From Gammaproteobacteria bacterium (GTDB lineage: Bacteria; Pseudomonadota; Gammaproteobacteria; Pseudomonadales; Pseudomonadaceae), in assembly GCA_012728315.1 (NCBI GenBank), contig JAAYFI010000069.1, forward strand, positions 20,480-84,479: a DNA stretch of 64,000 nucleotides, given 5' to 3'. Position numbers and translations under genes: made by a program. The notes under the pieces are model-generated. The model did not search any database, was not told the DNA's origin, and saw nothing but the letters and a program-made list of their open reading frames with translations. Shown here one piece after another: positions 22,170 through 32,027 of the stretch (position 1 is the stretch's first letter; every line of letters begins with the position of its first letter).

Positions 22170-22512
22170 TCATAACCACGAGTTGCCGACCATTCCCAAT
22201 AAGCGCTATTTTACGATTGGTGAAACCAGTGAGTTGTGCGCTGTAAAGCCGCATGTGTTGCGTTATTGGGAGCAAGAGTTTGAACAGTTGGCGGATATTA
22301 AGCGTCGCGGTAATCGTCGCTATTATCAGCGTCACGATGTATTAATGATTCGTCAGATCCGCAGTTTATTATACGAGCATGGTTTTACCATTGGCGGTGC
22401 TCGCCAGCGTTTATCCAGCAGTCAGGTGCGTGCTGAAAACAGCCAAACCAAGCAGATTATCCGCCAAATGATTGCGGAGCTTGAGGACGTGTTAAAACTT
22501 TTACGCAGCTAG
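22156..22512 (+). CDS. MerR family transcriptional regulator
   Basis: [28 protein letters not shown]; overlaps ihfA end. Confidence 0.92.
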   Translation: MLEPSHNHELPTIPNKRYFTIGETSELCAVKPHVLRYWEQEFEQLADIKRRGNRRYYQRHDVLMIRQIRSLLYEHGFTIGGARQRLSSSQVRAENSQTKQIIRQMIAELEDVLKLLRS

Positions 22513-22644
22513 AGCGGCGGAGTTTGCAACCTGCAGAGTGGATTTGAGCATTAAAGCCAACAGGTAAATGCCCTAAGTGATAAGCACCAGTAGACTAATA
22601 AAAACACCTTATCATTGCGCCTGTACCAATAAAGAGGATGCCTT

Positions 22645-23415
22645 GTGTCATCAGCCACCATTGTCGTTTTAGTACTGGCAGGTATTGTTGCCCTGTTATT
22701 TATTGGCTATATCAATCATATGCTGGAAAAATCCAAGCTTGATCGAGCGCGGCGTCGAGCTGAGCTTGTCGATCGATATCGCCGTTGCGCCGCGTTGTCT
22801 GAAGGCTTGCCGGGTCAGTTGACTACCCCTGAACTTAAGCAGTTGCTCAATCGTTTAGAGTTGCATGCGCTTGATGAGCTGGTCAACATTGATCGTAATG
22901 AGCCTAAATACCTGCTACGTGCAGAAGAGTTGCGCCAGTGTATTAGCAAAGGCGATGAGCTGCCGGTTAACAATCCGCCGCTGCAAATCACCACAGATGC
23001 GCAAGTGAAGGATGTGCGTTTTCAGCTGGAAAGCTTGCAGGCACAAATTATTCGCGGTGCCGAAGAAAAAGCCTTGCCCGTTGAGCACGCCAAGCAATGG
23101 CTTGCCCAGGTCAAGCACATGCTAGTGCACTTATATATTGAATACTTTAATAATATCGGTCGCCAACTGCTTGGGCAAAAGCGCCCAGGGCAGGCGCGCT
23201 TAGCATTTGAACGTGCTGTGCAGTATTTGAAAAAACAAAAAGATCCAACACCTTATCAGCAGCATCTTAAACAGTTTCAAGAGCTGTTTGAGCATGCTAA
23301 TGCACTCTTGCTTGAGCAGACCAACGCTAAAAAGAATGGAACCAGCGAGCTGACTGAAGGACTCGAATTACAAAGCTTTGATGAAGAATGGAAGAAAAAA
23401 CAAATTTACGACTAA
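22645..23415 (+). CDS. hypothetical protein with N-terminal TM helix
   Basis: 256-aa ORF with coding character, one hydrophobic N-terminal segment. Confidence 0.75.
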   Translation: MSSATIVVLVLAGIVALLFIGYINHMLEKSKLDRARRRAELVDRYRRCAALSEGLPGQLTTPELKQLLNRLELHALDELVNIDRNEPKYLLRAEELRQCISKGDELPVNNPPLQITTDAQVKDVRFQLESLQAQIIRGAEEKALPVEHAKQWLAQVKHMLVHLYIEYFNNIGRQLLGQKRPGQARLAFERAVQYLKKQKDPTPYQQHLKQFQELFEHANALLLEQTNAKKNGTSELTEGLELQSFDEEWKKKQIYD

Positions 23416-23426
23416 ATGAGGTTTCC

Positions 23427-24077
23427 ATGAGCTTAATTTTATATGGCGCGTCTTTATCACCTTTTGTACGTAAAGTTAGAACATGCTTGCTTGAGAAAAA
23501 ACTCGAATACACCATGGAATTAATTATTCCGCGTAATCAACCTGACTGGTATTACCAAATCAACCCCTTGGGGCGCATTCCGGCGCTGCGTGACGGTCAG
23601 TTTGATGTGTGCGACTCTGCTGTGATTTGTGCATATTTAGAGGATAAATATCCCAATACATTGGCGTTATGCGGGAATACCGCTGAAGAAGCTGCACGTA
23701 TTCGCTGGTTTGAAAAGTATGGCGATTACGAAGTTGGGCCTTTAGCCACGTTCACCGTGTTTTTTAACCGGGTTTTAGCCAAGAGTATGGGGTTGCCTTG
23801 TGATGAGGCGGCTGTGCAAAAAGCACTGCAAAAATTAGTCGCCCATTATGATTATTTAGAAAGTCAGTTGGCTGATAGCGATTATTTTGTAGGTCAGCGT
23901 TTCACTTTGGCCGATATTGCTATTGCTACGCACTGGGTGAATTTCTCATATGCGCAAGAGCAGCTTGATGCACAACGCTGGCCTAAGCTGGCTGCCCATC
24001 AGGCACGTATTTTAGCCCGTGATTCGCTGCAGCTGCTGTTGGCAGATGAAGCTAAAATGCTGGCTCGGCTGCGCTGA
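23427..24077 (+). CDS. glutathione S-transferase family protein
   Basis: MSLILYGASLSPFVRKVRTCLLEKKLEY; NPLGRIPALRDGQF; DSAVICAYLEDKYP. Confidence 0.92.
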   Translation: MSLILYGASLSPFVRKVRTCLLEKKLEYTMELIIPRNQPDWYYQINPLGRIPALRDGQFDVCDSAVICAYLEDKYPNTLALCGNTAEEAARIRWFEKYGDYEVGPLATFTVFFNRVLAKSMGLPCDEAAVQKALQKLVAHYDYLESQLADSDYFVGQRFTLADIAIATHWVNFSYAQEQLDAQRWPKLAAHQARILARDSLQLLLADEAKMLARLR

Positions 24078-24204
24078 ATTCCAAGCAGAGTGGGTGTGGT
24101 GACTGTTTTTATGGGTTGCGTCATTTTTTAATCTTGGATTGTTTCGTGCATTTTTTGTGAATAAGGTCATAATAGGTTATCTGTTTTGACTGGATAGTTC
24201 TGTT

Positions 24205-24861
24205 ATGCAAAAAGAATCCCGCAAAGTGCGCGAGTTTCGCCGCCGTGAACAAGAGATATTAGATACTGCACTTAAGTTGTTTCTCGAGCAGGGCGAAGAC
24301 TCAGTGACCGTAGAAATGATTGCAGACTCTGTCGGTATCGGTAAAGGCACCATTTATAAACACTTTAAGTCCAAAGCTGAGATTTACTTACGCTTGATGC
24401 TTGATTATGAGCGCGAGCTCAATGAGCTGTTCCATTCCGACAGCGTGGCAAGTGATAAAGAAGCATTATCGCGGGCGTATTTTTCTTTCCGTATGCGTGA
24501 TCCGCAACGCTATCGACTCTTCGATCGTTTAGAAGAAAAAGTTTTAAAAGGCCATCAGGTGCCTGAGATGGTTGAGCAATTGCATACCATTCGAGCGTCG
24601 AACTTTGAGCGACTCACGCGTTTGATTGAGGGGCGCATTGCTGAAGGTAAATTAGAAGATGTGCCGCCTTACTTCCATTATTGTGCTGCTTGGGCGCTCG
24701 TGCATGGTGCAGTGGCTTTATACCATTCACCGTTCTGGAGCAATGTTCTGGAAGATCAAGAAGGGTTTTTCCAGTTCTTAATGGACATTGGTGTACGCAT
24801 GGGTAACAAGCGTGGCAAGCGAGATGAGGTCGTGCAAGAGACTCGTAATGAGACATTGTAG
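24205..24861 (+). CDS. TetR family transcriptional regulator
   Basis: ILDTALKLFLEQGEDSVTVEMIADSVGIGKGTIYKHFKSKAEIY. Confidence 0.93.
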   Translation: MQKESRKVREFRRREQEILDTALKLFLEQGEDSVTVEMIADSVGIGKGTIYKHFKSKAEIYLRLMLDYERELNELFHSDSVASDKEALSRAYFSFRMRDPQRYRLFDRLEEKVLKGHQVPEMVEQLHTIRASNFERLTRLIEGRIAEGKLEDVPPYFHYCAAWALVHGAVALYHSPFWSNVLEDQEGFFQFLMDIGVRMGNKRGKRDEVVQETRNETL

Positions 24862-24872
24862 GGGTTCAGTTG

Positions 24873-25754
24873 ATGCCTATTGAATACATTGAGCCGGTAT
24901 TTCGGCCACCCAGTGAGGCGCAATCACTGATATTGCCGGTCACTAATGGTTGCTCTTGGAATAAATGTACATTTTGCGAAATGTATACCGCACCACAGAA
25001 GAAATTTGCTGTGCGTGATGAGAAGCAAGTACTGGCAGAGATTCAGCGAGTGTCGGAGCGTATGCTGGTGCAGCGTGTGTTTCTGGCTGATGGTGATGCA
25101 TTGGCTTTGTCGACGCGACGTTTATTGACTGTTTTACAAGCGATCCAGCAACACCTGCCCACTGTGCGACGGGTCACCAGCTATTGCTTGCCCAGTAATT
25201 TAAAAAATAAATCTGTAAGCGAGCTGCAAGAGCTGGCTGATGCAGGTCTGAAAATGGTGTATGTGGGGGCAGAGTCCGGTGATGACGTCGTGCTGGAGCG
25301 CGTCAATAAGGGTGAAACCTATGCATCCACGTTAAGTGCTTTGCATAAGCTAGGTGAGGCGGGCATTAAGCGCTCAGTGATGATTCTTAATGGTTTAGGT
25401 GGGCGTACTTTAAGTGTGCAGCACGCGGATCAGTCTGCAGCGTTGATGAATGAGGCTCAGCCTGAATACCTCTCGACATTGGTGGTCAGCTTTCCGTTGG
25501 GTGATGCGCGTTTTAAACAACGTTTTAGTGAGTTTGAACCTTTAGATCAACACGGGTTATTTGTTGAGTTGCAGCGCTTCATTACTCAGCTTGAGCTAAA
25601 CAATACGGTCTTTCGTAGCGATCATGCATCAAACTATTTGCCGCTCAAAGGCACTTTAGGTGCGGATAAAGCACGTTTACTGGCGCAGCTACAGCAAGCG
25701 ATAGAGCATCCCGATAGCATGCCATTACGTCAGGAGTGGCAACGCGGACTCTAA
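24873..25754 (+). CDS. radical SAM protein
   Basis: CSWNKCTFCEMY cluster-binding CxxxxCxxC-type motif, YVGAESGDD. Confidence 0.88.
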   Translation: MPIEYIEPVFRPPSEAQSLILPVTNGCSWNKCTFCEMYTAPQKKFAVRDEKQVLAEIQRVSERMLVQRVFLADGDALALSTRRLLTVLQAIQQHLPTVRRVTSYCLPSNLKNKSVSELQELADAGLKMVYVGAESGDDVVLERVNKGETYASTLSALHKLGEAGIKRSVMILNGLGGRTLSVQHADQSAALMNEAQPEYLSTLVVSFPLGDARFKQRFSEFEPLDQHGLFVELQRFITQLELNNTVFRSDHASNYLPLKGTLGADKARLLAQLQQAIEHPDSMPLRQEWQRGL

Positions 25755-25831
25755 GGGTTAGCAAAGGTTGGCGCAAAACCTGCTAGGTTAAGTGCTGCAG
25801 GCTATTTTTTGACGCCAAAGGTTGAGGTGAT

Positions 25832-26434
25832 ATGCGCCAATTATTATTGATGATGCTGACGCTAACCCTAGCATCTTGCATGCAGGTAGGGGATTTAACG
25901 GTCGGGGCAGCCGATCAAATGCGTGATGTGCGCTTGCTTAATCACAGTAAAATCAAACGTGCCAATAATTGGCGCATACAAGCGGATTCACATATTTATA
26001 TCAGCCAAGGGTTGTTTGTCCCCTTGGGTTACGCATCGGCTCAGTCGAATATTGTTGCGCAGGAGGCCTTCAACGCTTTTGTTGAATACTTTCCATTTGT
26101 GCAGTGCGCAAGCCTAGCCATGGGTTTTGACGAGGCTTTGCAGGCGGCGCGTAGCGCAGGCGCTGATTATTTGCTGTACACGCGTTTTGCTCAAGGCAAT
26201 GACCGTATCGGTAACTTAGATGAGGTCAAAGGGGTTAAGGATGGCGCGCGTTTTGGGGTTGATCGCAGTGCCATCCATTTGATGCTGGTTGAAGTGGGCA
26301 GCGGTTATTTGGTGGACACTGTTAATATTCGTAATCGTGGCGGCCTGTTAAGCTCATATAACAATAAACCCGAGGATTTAATACGCCCACCGTTGCGTGA
26401 TTATGCGCGCCGCTTGCTGGGTCTTAACCCATAG
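25832..26434 (+). CDS. DUF4823-like lipoprotein
   Basis: Lipobox LTLASC; overall similarity to DUF4823 proteins as recalled. Confidence 0.75.
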   Translation: MRQLLLMMLTLTLASCMQVGDLTVGAADQMRDVRLLNHSKIKRANNWRIQADSHIYISQGLFVPLGYASAQSNIVAQEAFNAFVEYFPFVQCASLAMGFDEALQAARSAGADYLLYTRFAQGNDRIGNLDEVKGVKDGARFGVDRSAIHLMLVEVGSGYLVDTVNIRNRGGLLSSYNNKPEDLIRPPLRDYARRLLGLNP

Positions 26435-26449
26435 AAAAAGGCAGGTTTT

Positions 26450-27007
26450 ATGCAATATGCTGAGCACACTGATTTACTGCAACGTTTGGCAGCCAGTGCA
26501 GAGCGGCTCGCGTACAATGTGGACTGGCATCCGCCGTTGTGTGGTGACAGTGAAATGCACATTAGTCGTGATGGACGCTGGTTTCACCAAGGCCGTGTGA
26601 TTGAAAAAGCTGCCTTGGTGCAGTTGTTTTCGCGGTTATTACGCCGTGAAGGCGAGCAGTACTTTCTGGTGACACCGGTTGAAAAGTTCAGCATTAGGGT
26701 TGATGTTGCGCCCTTTGTTTCGCATGGCATTACAGTGCAAGGTGAGGGTGTTGAACAAAATATATATATCACTACCAACTTGGCTGATACCGTGCTGATA
26801 GGTCCGCAGCATCCTCTTTGGGTTGACGTTGATCCGCAAACACAAGAGCCCACACCTTATACCAGCATTGGCGATAACCTTGCAGTGCTGTTGCAGCGTA
26901 GCGATTTTTATCAGTTGGTTGAGCATGCGCAGGAGCAGACTCTTGATGGCAAACAGGTCATGGGGGTCTGGAGCCAAGGTGAGTTTTACTGCTTGGGTGA
27001 GTTGTAA
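26450..27007 (+). CDS. DUF1285 domain protein
   Basis: WHPPLCGDSEMHISRDGRWFHQGRVI motif typical of DUF1285. Confidence 0.85.
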   Translation: MQYAEHTDLLQRLAASAERLAYNVDWHPPLCGDSEMHISRDGRWFHQGRVIEKAALVQLFSRLLRREGEQYFLVTPVEKFSIRVDVAPFVSHGITVQGEGVEQNIYITTNLADTVLIGPQHPLWVDVDPQTQEPTPYTSIGDNLAVLLQRSDFYQLVEHAQEQTLDGKQVMGVWSQGEFYCLGEL

Positions 27008-27091
27008 CGCTGCTCTTGCCTGAGCCTGCTTGTAAAGTAGGCGGCCAGCCCCCATTTCTATATTTAAATCTAAGAATTGTGTGCATCTATT

Positions 27092-28024
27092 ATGACGTTG
27101 GCGTTATCTATTAAACAGTTAAGAAAAAGTTATGCAAATGGTTTTGAAGCTCTAAAAGGGGTGGATCTTGAGGTTGCTGAAGGTGATTTTTTCGCTTTGC
27201 TGGGCCCCAATGGTGCAGGCAAATCGACGACCATTGGTATTTTGTCCACCTTAGTGAATAAGACCAGTGGCAGTGTGCAGGTGTTTGGTCACGATTTAGA
27301 CACAGATCCACAGGCACTAAAGCGTTGTATTGGCTTAGTGCCGCAAGAATTCAACTTTAATCAGTTTGAAACCGCGCAAAATATTTTGACGACGCAGGCA
27401 GGCTATTACGGGATCAGGCTTAAAGAAGCACGCGTACGTGCCCAGGAACTGCTCAAACAGCTGGGTTTATGGGATAAGCGTGATGTGGCTTCACGTATGT
27501 TATCTGGGGGTATGAAGCGTCGCTTGATGATTGCGCGAGCGTTAATGCACAAGCCGCGATTATTGATTTTAGATGAGCCAACCGCTGGTGTTGATATTGA
27601 GTTACGCCGCTCGATGTGGGAGTACTTGACTGAGCTCAACGAGCAAGGCACGACAATTATTCTCACCACTCATTACCTCGAAGAGGCTGAGCAGCTGTGC
27701 CGCAACATTGCCATTATTGATCATGGCAGTATTGTTGAAAATACCAGTATGCGCGCTTTGCTAGGCCAGCTTTCGAAAGAAACCTTTTTGCTCGACTTAA
27801 AAAATACGCAAACCCAACCACCGCTGCTCGATGGCTATCCTGCAGAGCTGCTGGATGAGTGTACTTTGCAAGTGCAAGTTGAAAAACATCGTGGCCTGAC
27901 GAATTTATTTACCCAGCTGTCGGCTCAAGGGGTCGAAGTGTTGAGTTTGCGTAATAAAAGCAATCGACTGGAGGAGTTGTTTGTGTCTTTGGTAGAGAAA
28001 AATTTAGCCGGTGATCAGCTATGA
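27092..28024 (+). CDS. ABC transporter ATP-binding protein (YadG-like)
   Basis: LLGPNGAGKSTTIGILSTLV, LSGGMKRRLMIARALMHKPRLLILDEPTAGVDIELRR. Confidence 0.9.
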   Translation: MTLALSIKQLRKSYANGFEALKGVDLEVAEGDFFALLGPNGAGKSTTIGILSTLVNKTSGSVQVFGHDLDTDPQALKRCIGLVPQEFNFNQFETAQNILTTQAGYYGIRLKEARVRAQELLKQLGLWDKRDVASRMLSGGMKRRLMIARALMHKPRLLILDEPTAGVDIELRRSMWEYLTELNEQGTTIILTTHYLEEAEQLCRNIAIIDHGSIVENTSMRALLGQLSKETFLLDLKNTQTQPPLLDGYPAELLDECTLQVQVEKHRGLTNLFTQLSAQGVEVLSLRNKSNRLEELFVSLVEKNLAGDQL

Positions 28025-28800
28025 GTGCAGAATTAAAATCCAACTTGATCGCCTTACAAACCATTGTCTACCGCGAAGCGCGACGGTTTTTACGTATTTG
28101 GGCGCAAACCCTACTGCCACCGGCCATTACCATGGTGCTGTACTTTGTGATTTTCGGCAATCTTATTGGCAGTCAGATCGGTGATATGCATGGTTTTACT
28201 TATATGCAGTACATCGTACCTGGCTTGATTATGATGACGGTGATTACCAACTCCTATAGCAATGTGGTGTCGAGCTTTTTTAGTGCCAAGTTTCAGCATT
28301 CAATTGAAGAGTTAATGGTTTCACCTGTGTCTCCGCATACCATTTTGGTGGGTTATGTGATTGGCGGCATTTTACGGGGCTTGAGTGTCGCTGCAATTGT
28401 TACATTGCTGTCGCTGTTTTTTACTGATTTGCAGATACATAACTTTGTTATTACGGCCGTGGTGATTATCTGCACCTCAGCGGTATTTGCCTTAGGTGGC
28501 TTTTTAAATGCTATTTTTGCACGCAACTTTGATGATATATCGATTATTCCAGCCTTTGTGTTAACACCGCTGACCTATTTGGGTGGGGTGTTTTACTCAA
28601 TTGATATGCTGGGTCCGTTTTGGAAAACGCTCTCGTTGGCTAACCCTATTTTGCATATGGTGAATGCGTTTCGCTACGGTATTTTAGGTGTGTCCGACAT
28701 TGATATCAGTGTGGCGATTGGCTTAATGTTGCTGACGACGTTCATCCTCTATGTTGTGTGCGTGCGTTTATTGATTTCGGGTCGAGGAATGCGTACTTAA
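28021..28800 (+). CDS. ABC-2 type transporter permease (YadH-like)
   Basis: Hydrophobic 259-aa protein, overlaps ATPase gene; PLTYLGGVFYSIDMLGPFWKTLSLANPILHMVNAFRYG. Confidence 0.9.
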   Translation: MSAELKSNLIALQTIVYREARRFLRIWAQTLLPPAITMVLYFVIFGNLIGSQIGDMHGFTYMQYIVPGLIMMTVITNSYSNVVSSFFSAKFQHSIEELMVSPVSPHTILVGYVIGGILRGLSVAAIVTLLSLFFTDLQIHNFVITAVVIICTSAVFALGGFLNAIFARNFDDISIIPAFVLTPLTYLGGVFYSIDMLGPFWKTLSLANPILHMVNAFRYGILGVSDIDISVAIGLMLLTTFILYVVCVRLLISGRGMRT

Positions 28801-28817
28801 CAGAGGGATCTGTAAGT

Positions 28818-28833
28818 TGGCCTGAAAGTTGCT
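28818..28833 (+). promoter_or_regulatory. sigma-54 (RpoN) promoter upstream of fliE
   Basis: TGGCCTGAAAGTTGCT; matches TGGC-N7-TTGCW with standard GG/GC spacing, about 50 bp before the fliE ATG. Confidence 0.8.
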
Positions 28834-28883
28834 TTTATCTCCGTAGTCATCGCAAAGCGTCAAAGAAGCGATAGGAGATAAAA

Positions 28884-29219
28884 ATGAGCCAAGGTATAGA
28901 ATTTAATCGGTTAATGTTAGAAATGCGCGCCATGCAGGCAGATGCGATGTCGCGCGTTAAGCCTGCTGCAACCTCTGAAGCACCCGCAGCAGGTGGGCCT
29001 AACTTTGCTGAAATGCTAGGCCAGGCCGTCGGTAAAGTGAACGAAACCCAGCAAGCGTCAAACCAACTCGCCAAAGCCTTTGAAATAGGGCAGAGTGGCG
29101 TCGATTTAACTGATGTGATGATTGCTTCGCAGAAAGCGAGCGTCTCATTTCAAGCCATGACCCAAGTTCGTAATAAGCTGGTTCAGGCTTATCAAGATAT
29201 TATGCAGATGCCAGTTTAG
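28884..29219 (+). CDS. fliE: flagellar hook-basal body protein FliE
   Basis: C-terminal [38 protein letters not shown]. Confidence 0.97.
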   Translation: MSQGIEFNRLMLEMRAMQADAMSRVKPAATSEAPAAGGPNFAEMLGQAVGKVNETQQASNQLAKAFEIGQSGVDLTDVMIASQKASVSFQAMTQVRNKLVQAYQDIMQMPV

Positions 29220-29231
29220 GGGCGATAGATT

Positions 29232-31016
29232 ATGGTTGACGCAACGGCAAATACACCGCAAACCACTGAGCAGCCTGCAAAGCCAAGCTTTGCTGGATTG
29301 GCTTTTCTGGATAATTTGGCGCAAATGCCGGCTTTACGGCAGATTGCCTTGTTGGTGGGTTTGGCCGCCAGCGTCGCCATCGGTTTTGCGGTGGTGCTGT
29401 GGTCGCAAGAGCCTGACTACCGACCGCTGTATGGCAGTTTGGCCGGTTTAGATGCATCCCAAGTGGTGGAAACCTTAGCCAGCTCGGGTATTGCTTATCG
29501 CGTTGAACCCAACTCGGGCGCACTGCTGGTGAAGGCCTCTGATTTGGCCAATGCACGTTTAAAGTTGGCCGCCGCTGGGGTAACGCCGACCGATAGTCAT
29601 ATCGGTTTTGAAATTCTGGATAAAGACCAAGGTTTAGGTACCAGCCAGTTTATGGAAGCCACACGCTATCGTCGTGGTTTAGAAGGTGAGTTAGCTCGCA
29701 CTGTATCCAGTTTAAATAATGTGAAAGCAGCGCGTGTGCATTTGGCCATCCCGAAAAGCTCGGTGTTTGTGCGTGATGAGCGCAAGCCCAGTGCATCCGT
29801 TTTAGTTGAATTGTATCCAGGGCGCAGTCTTGAGCCCAGCCAGGTCATGGCTATTATTAATTTAGTCGCTACGAGCGTGCCTGAGCTTAATAAAGCGCAA
29901 GTCACTGTCGTTGACCAAAAAGGTAATTTGCTTTCTGACCAGCAAGAACTGTCGGAAATGACCCGCGCGGGTAAACAATTTGATTACTCACGACGTTTAG
30001 AGAGCTTATTTACCCAGCGCGTACATAATATTTTGCAACCTATTTTAGGTGCGGACCGCTATAAGGCCGAAGTGTCTGCTGACGTTGACTTTAGCGCGAT
30101 TGAATCCACCTCAGAAACCTTTAATCCGGATCAGCCTGCATTACGCAGTGAGCAGTCTGTTGTTGAGCAGCGTCAGGTTAGCAGTGGTCCGCAGGGGGTG
30201 CCAGGTGCGCTCAGTAATCAACCGCCAGGTGCTGCTGCCGCACCTGAAGTCGTAGCGGGTGCAGCGGCGGAAGGTCCGGTGCCCGCCGGTCAGCCGCTTT
30301 TAGATGCCAATGGTGAGCAAATTATCGATCCGAAAACAGGTTTGCCCATGCTGGCGCCTTATCCAAGCGATAAGCGCGAGCAGGCTACCCGTAATTTTGA
30401 GCTGGATCGTTCAATCAGCTACACCAAACAAGAGCAAGGTCGTTTACAGCGCTTATCAGTGGCGGTGGTCGTAGATGATCAAATTATTGTCAATCAGGCT
30501 ACCGGTGAAACAACACGCATTCCTTGGAGCGAGCAAGATCTGGCACGTTTTACGCGATTGGTGCAAGACTCGGTTGGCTTTAATGCCAGTCGCGGTGATA
30601 GCGTGAGCGTGATTAATGCGCCTTTTGCTCCAGTGTTGCCAGAGGAGGTTGCCGATATTCCTTTTTATACCGAGCCTTGGTTCTGGGATGTAGTTAAGCA
30701 AGTGCTGGGCGTGTTATTTATCTTGGTATTGGTCTTTGGAGTGTTGCGTCCGCTATTACGCAATGTGGCCGGTGCAGGCAAATCCAAAGAACTGGCGCTG
30801 CGTGAGCGTGTCGGTGATGCTGAACTCGGTGATCTGGATGATTTAGACTCCGGTTTGGCAGAAGATCGAGTCAGTTTAGGTGGCCCGCAAAGCATTTTAC
30901 TGCCCAGCCCCAGTGAGGGCTATGATGCCCAGCTCAATGCGATTAAAAGCTTAGTCGCGGAAGATCCAGGGCGCGTGGCACAGGTCGTGAAAGAGTGGAT
31001 TAACGCTGATGAGTGA
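29232..31016 (+). CDS. fliF: flagellar MS-ring protein FliF
   Basis: 594 aa, DYRPLYGSLAGLDASQVVETLASSGIAYRVEPNSGALLV. Confidence 0.97.
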   Translation: MVDATANTPQTTEQPAKPSFAGLAFLDNLAQMPALRQIALLVGLAASVAIGFAVVLWSQEPDYRPLYGSLAGLDASQVVETLASSGIAYRVEPNSGALLVKASDLANARLKLAAAGVTPTDSHIGFEILDKDQGLGTSQFMEATRYRRGLEGELARTVSSLNNVKAARVHLAIPKSSVFVRDERKPSASVLVELYPGRSLEPSQVMAIINLVATSVPELNKAQVTVVDQKGNLLSDQQELSEMTRAGKQFDYSRRLESLFTQRVHNILQPILGADRYKAEVSADVDFSAIESTSETFNPDQPALRSEQSVVEQRQVSSGPQGVPGALSNQPPGAAAAPEVVAGAAAEGPVPAGQPLLDANGEQIIDPKTGLPMLAPYPSDKREQATRNFELDRSISYTKQEQGRLQRLSVAVVVDDQIIVNQATGETTRIPWSEQDLARFTRLVQDSVGFNASRGDSVSVINAPFAPVLPEEVADIPFYTEPWFWDVVKQVLGVLFILVLVFGVLRPLLRNVAGAGKSKELALRERVGDAELGDLDDLDSGLAEDRVSLGGPQSILLPSPSEGYDAQLNAIKSLVAEDPGRVAQVVKEWINADE

Positions 31017-32025
31017 TAAGCGAATGACAACTAAGCTCAGTAAAGTTGATAAAGCCGCAATTCTATTGCTTTCGCTCGGTGAAACTGATGCCGCGCAAGT
31101 GCTGCAGCATATGGGGCCTAAAGAGGTGCAGCGGGTTGGCTCTGCAATGGCGCAAATGCGTAATGTGCATCGCGAGCAAGTGGAAGAGGTGATGAGCGAG
31201 TTTGTGGAGGTTGTCAGCGATCAAACCGGTTTAGGGGTGGGCGCGGATGGTTATATCCGTAAAATGCTGACCCAAGCACTTGGAGAAGATAAGGCTGGTA
31301 ATTTAATCGACCGTATCTTGTTGGGCGGCAATACCAGTGGCTTAGACAGCTTGAAATGGATGGAGCCACGGGCGGTGGCCGATGTGATTCGTTATGAGCA
31401 CCCGCAGATTCAAGCCATTGTGGTGGCCTACTTAGACCCCGACCAAGCTGGTGAGGTGCTAGGGCATTTTGACCATAAAGTACGCTTAGATATTATGCTG
31501 CGAGTGTCTGCGCTGAATACAATTCAGCCGGCGGCGTTAAAAGAACTCAACACCATTTTAGAAAAACAGTTTTCCGGCAATTCAAACGCATCGCGCACTA
31601 CTATGGGTGGGGTTAAGCGTGCTGCAGACATTATGAACTACCTCGACAGCTCCATTGAAGGGCCGTTGTTGGATGCGATTCGTGAGTTAGACCAAGACCT
31701 TTCCGGTAAAATTGAAGACCTCATGTTTGTCTTTGATAACCTTGCCGATGTTGATGATCGGGGTATTCAAGCGTTATTACGCGAAGTGTCATCCGATGTT
31801 TTAGTGTTGGCACTAAAAGGTGCGGATGAAGCCATTAAAGAAAAAATCTTTAAAAATATGTCAAAACGCGCCTCAGAATTGTTACGTGATGACCTTGAGG
31901 CTAAAGGACCTGTGCGCATCAGTGAAGTTGAAGCCGCACAGAAAGAAATACTTACCATTGCGCGTCGTATGGCAGAAGCCGGTGAAATTGTGCTGGGTGG
32001 TAAAGGTGGCGAAGAGATGGTGTAG
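31009..32025 (+). CDS. fliG: flagellar motor switch protein FliG
   Basis: KLSKVDKAAILLLSLGETDAAQVLQHMGPKEVQRVG; overlaps fliF. Confidence 0.97.
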   Translation: MSDKRMTTKLSKVDKAAILLLSLGETDAAQVLQHMGPKEVQRVGSAMAQMRNVHREQVEEVMSEFVEVVSDQTGLGVGADGYIRKMLTQALGEDKAGNLIDRILLGGNTSGLDSLKWMEPRAVADVIRYEHPQIQAIVVAYLDPDQAGEVLGHFDHKVRLDIMLRVSALNTIQPAALKELNTILEKQFSGNSNASRTTMGGVKRAADIMNYLDSSIEGPLLDAIRELDQDLSGKIEDLMFVFDNLADVDDRGIQALLREVSSDVLVLALKGADEAIKEKIFKNMSKRASELLRDDLEAKGPVRISEVEAAQKEILTIARRMAEAGEIVLGGKGGEEMV

Positions 32026-32027
32026 GC

